A stretch of 42,050 nt of DNA, from NCBI RefSeq assembly GCF_015207455.1, contig NZ_JADEWV010000037.1, positions 1 to 42,050 of the forward strand, read 5' to 3'. Numbering within the stretch: position 1 is the stretch's first letter; the number at the start of each line of letters is the position of its first letter. A model generated the notes under the pieces. It had not been told where the DNA came from. It made no database searches and saw only the letters and a program-made list of their open reading frames with translations. The DNA comes from Microcoleus sp. LEGE 07076. GTDB taxonomy: Bacteria; Cyanobacteriota; Cyanobacteriia; Cyanobacteriales; Microcoleaceae. Below are positions 42,024-42,050 of the stretch, one piece after another. Position numbers and translations under genes: made by a program.

Positions 42024-42050
42024 CTATAGCCCGTCCTGGACGGGCTATAG
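42024..42050. repeat. 27-bp palindrome at the window edge
   Basis: CTATAGCCCGTCC and its exact reverse complement, separated by one T (42024-42036, 42038-42050). It has no visible T-run, but the window ends here, so it could still be part of a terminator or larger repeat. Confidence 0.75.

Overview
The window looks like chromosomal DNA from a filamentous cyanobacterium of the Oscillatoria/Microcoleus/Phormidium kind. The evidence is the dense scatter of HIP1 octamers (GCGATCGC), cyanobacterial or plastid-lineage genes (ribosomal protein PSRP-3/Ycf65, a photosystem II S4-domain protein, CobK of the cobalamin pathway), a serA-prmA neighbourhood, and many heptanucleotide tandem repeats and dispersed hairpins between genes. 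No phage, transposase, rRNA or CRISPR array is visible. The genus is an inference.

Layout. 1-2.9 kb: the 5' end of cobK, a secreted TPR protein, a 0.3-kb element bounded by 33-bp inverted repeats, a HAD hydrolase and PSRP-3. 3.6-9.5 kb: a signalling block with a stand-alone CheB methylesterase and a 1577-residue CheB-CheR-PAS-GAF-PAS-kinase-receiver protein. 10-12.7 kb: a class I methyltransferase and a TerB/Mo-nitrogenase-C-terminal protein. 12.8-16.2 kb: a secreted protein, a 46-residue membrane protein containing a perfect 32-bp palindrome, tRNA-Gly(GCC) with promoter and terminator, and a zinc-ribbon membrane protein coupled to a ProA-like protein that has lost its catalytic cysteine. 16.4-21.1 kb: a lipid block (fatty-acid desaturase, lipoxygenase, cyclopropane-synthase-like methyltransferase). 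21.6-24.9 kb: a ferredoxin-fused nucleotide cyclase, a papain-fold toxin with a probable immunity partner, and divergent fabG and thioredoxin.

25-29.5 kb: a membrane protein, an exported protein whose expected ATG reads ACG, a chimeric antitoxin followed by a 22-codon vapC remnant, and an exported TPR-CHAT protease-like protein. 29.9-35.8 kb: prmA, serA, a glycine-zipper membrane protein, a Uma2-type nuclease, the PSII S4 protein and an M15-peptidase-like protein. 36-42 kb: a MazF/PemK toxin broken by one in-frame stop beside its antitoxin, an XPB-like helicase with a large helicase-associated partner, and a lipoprotein plus small membrane protein pair.

Housekeeping genes (serA, prmA, fabG, trx, PSRP-3, tRNA) are interleaved with accessory modules. 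Three toxin-antitoxin or toxin-immunity remnants lie within 14 kb. The most notable points are the catalytically altered ProA paralogue, the lipoxygenase/desaturase/methyltransferase grouping, the XPB pair, the solitary papain-fold toxin module, the decayed toxins, and a repeat landscape of composite heptad and hairpin elements. All family assignments come from motif recognition by eye, with no database search.
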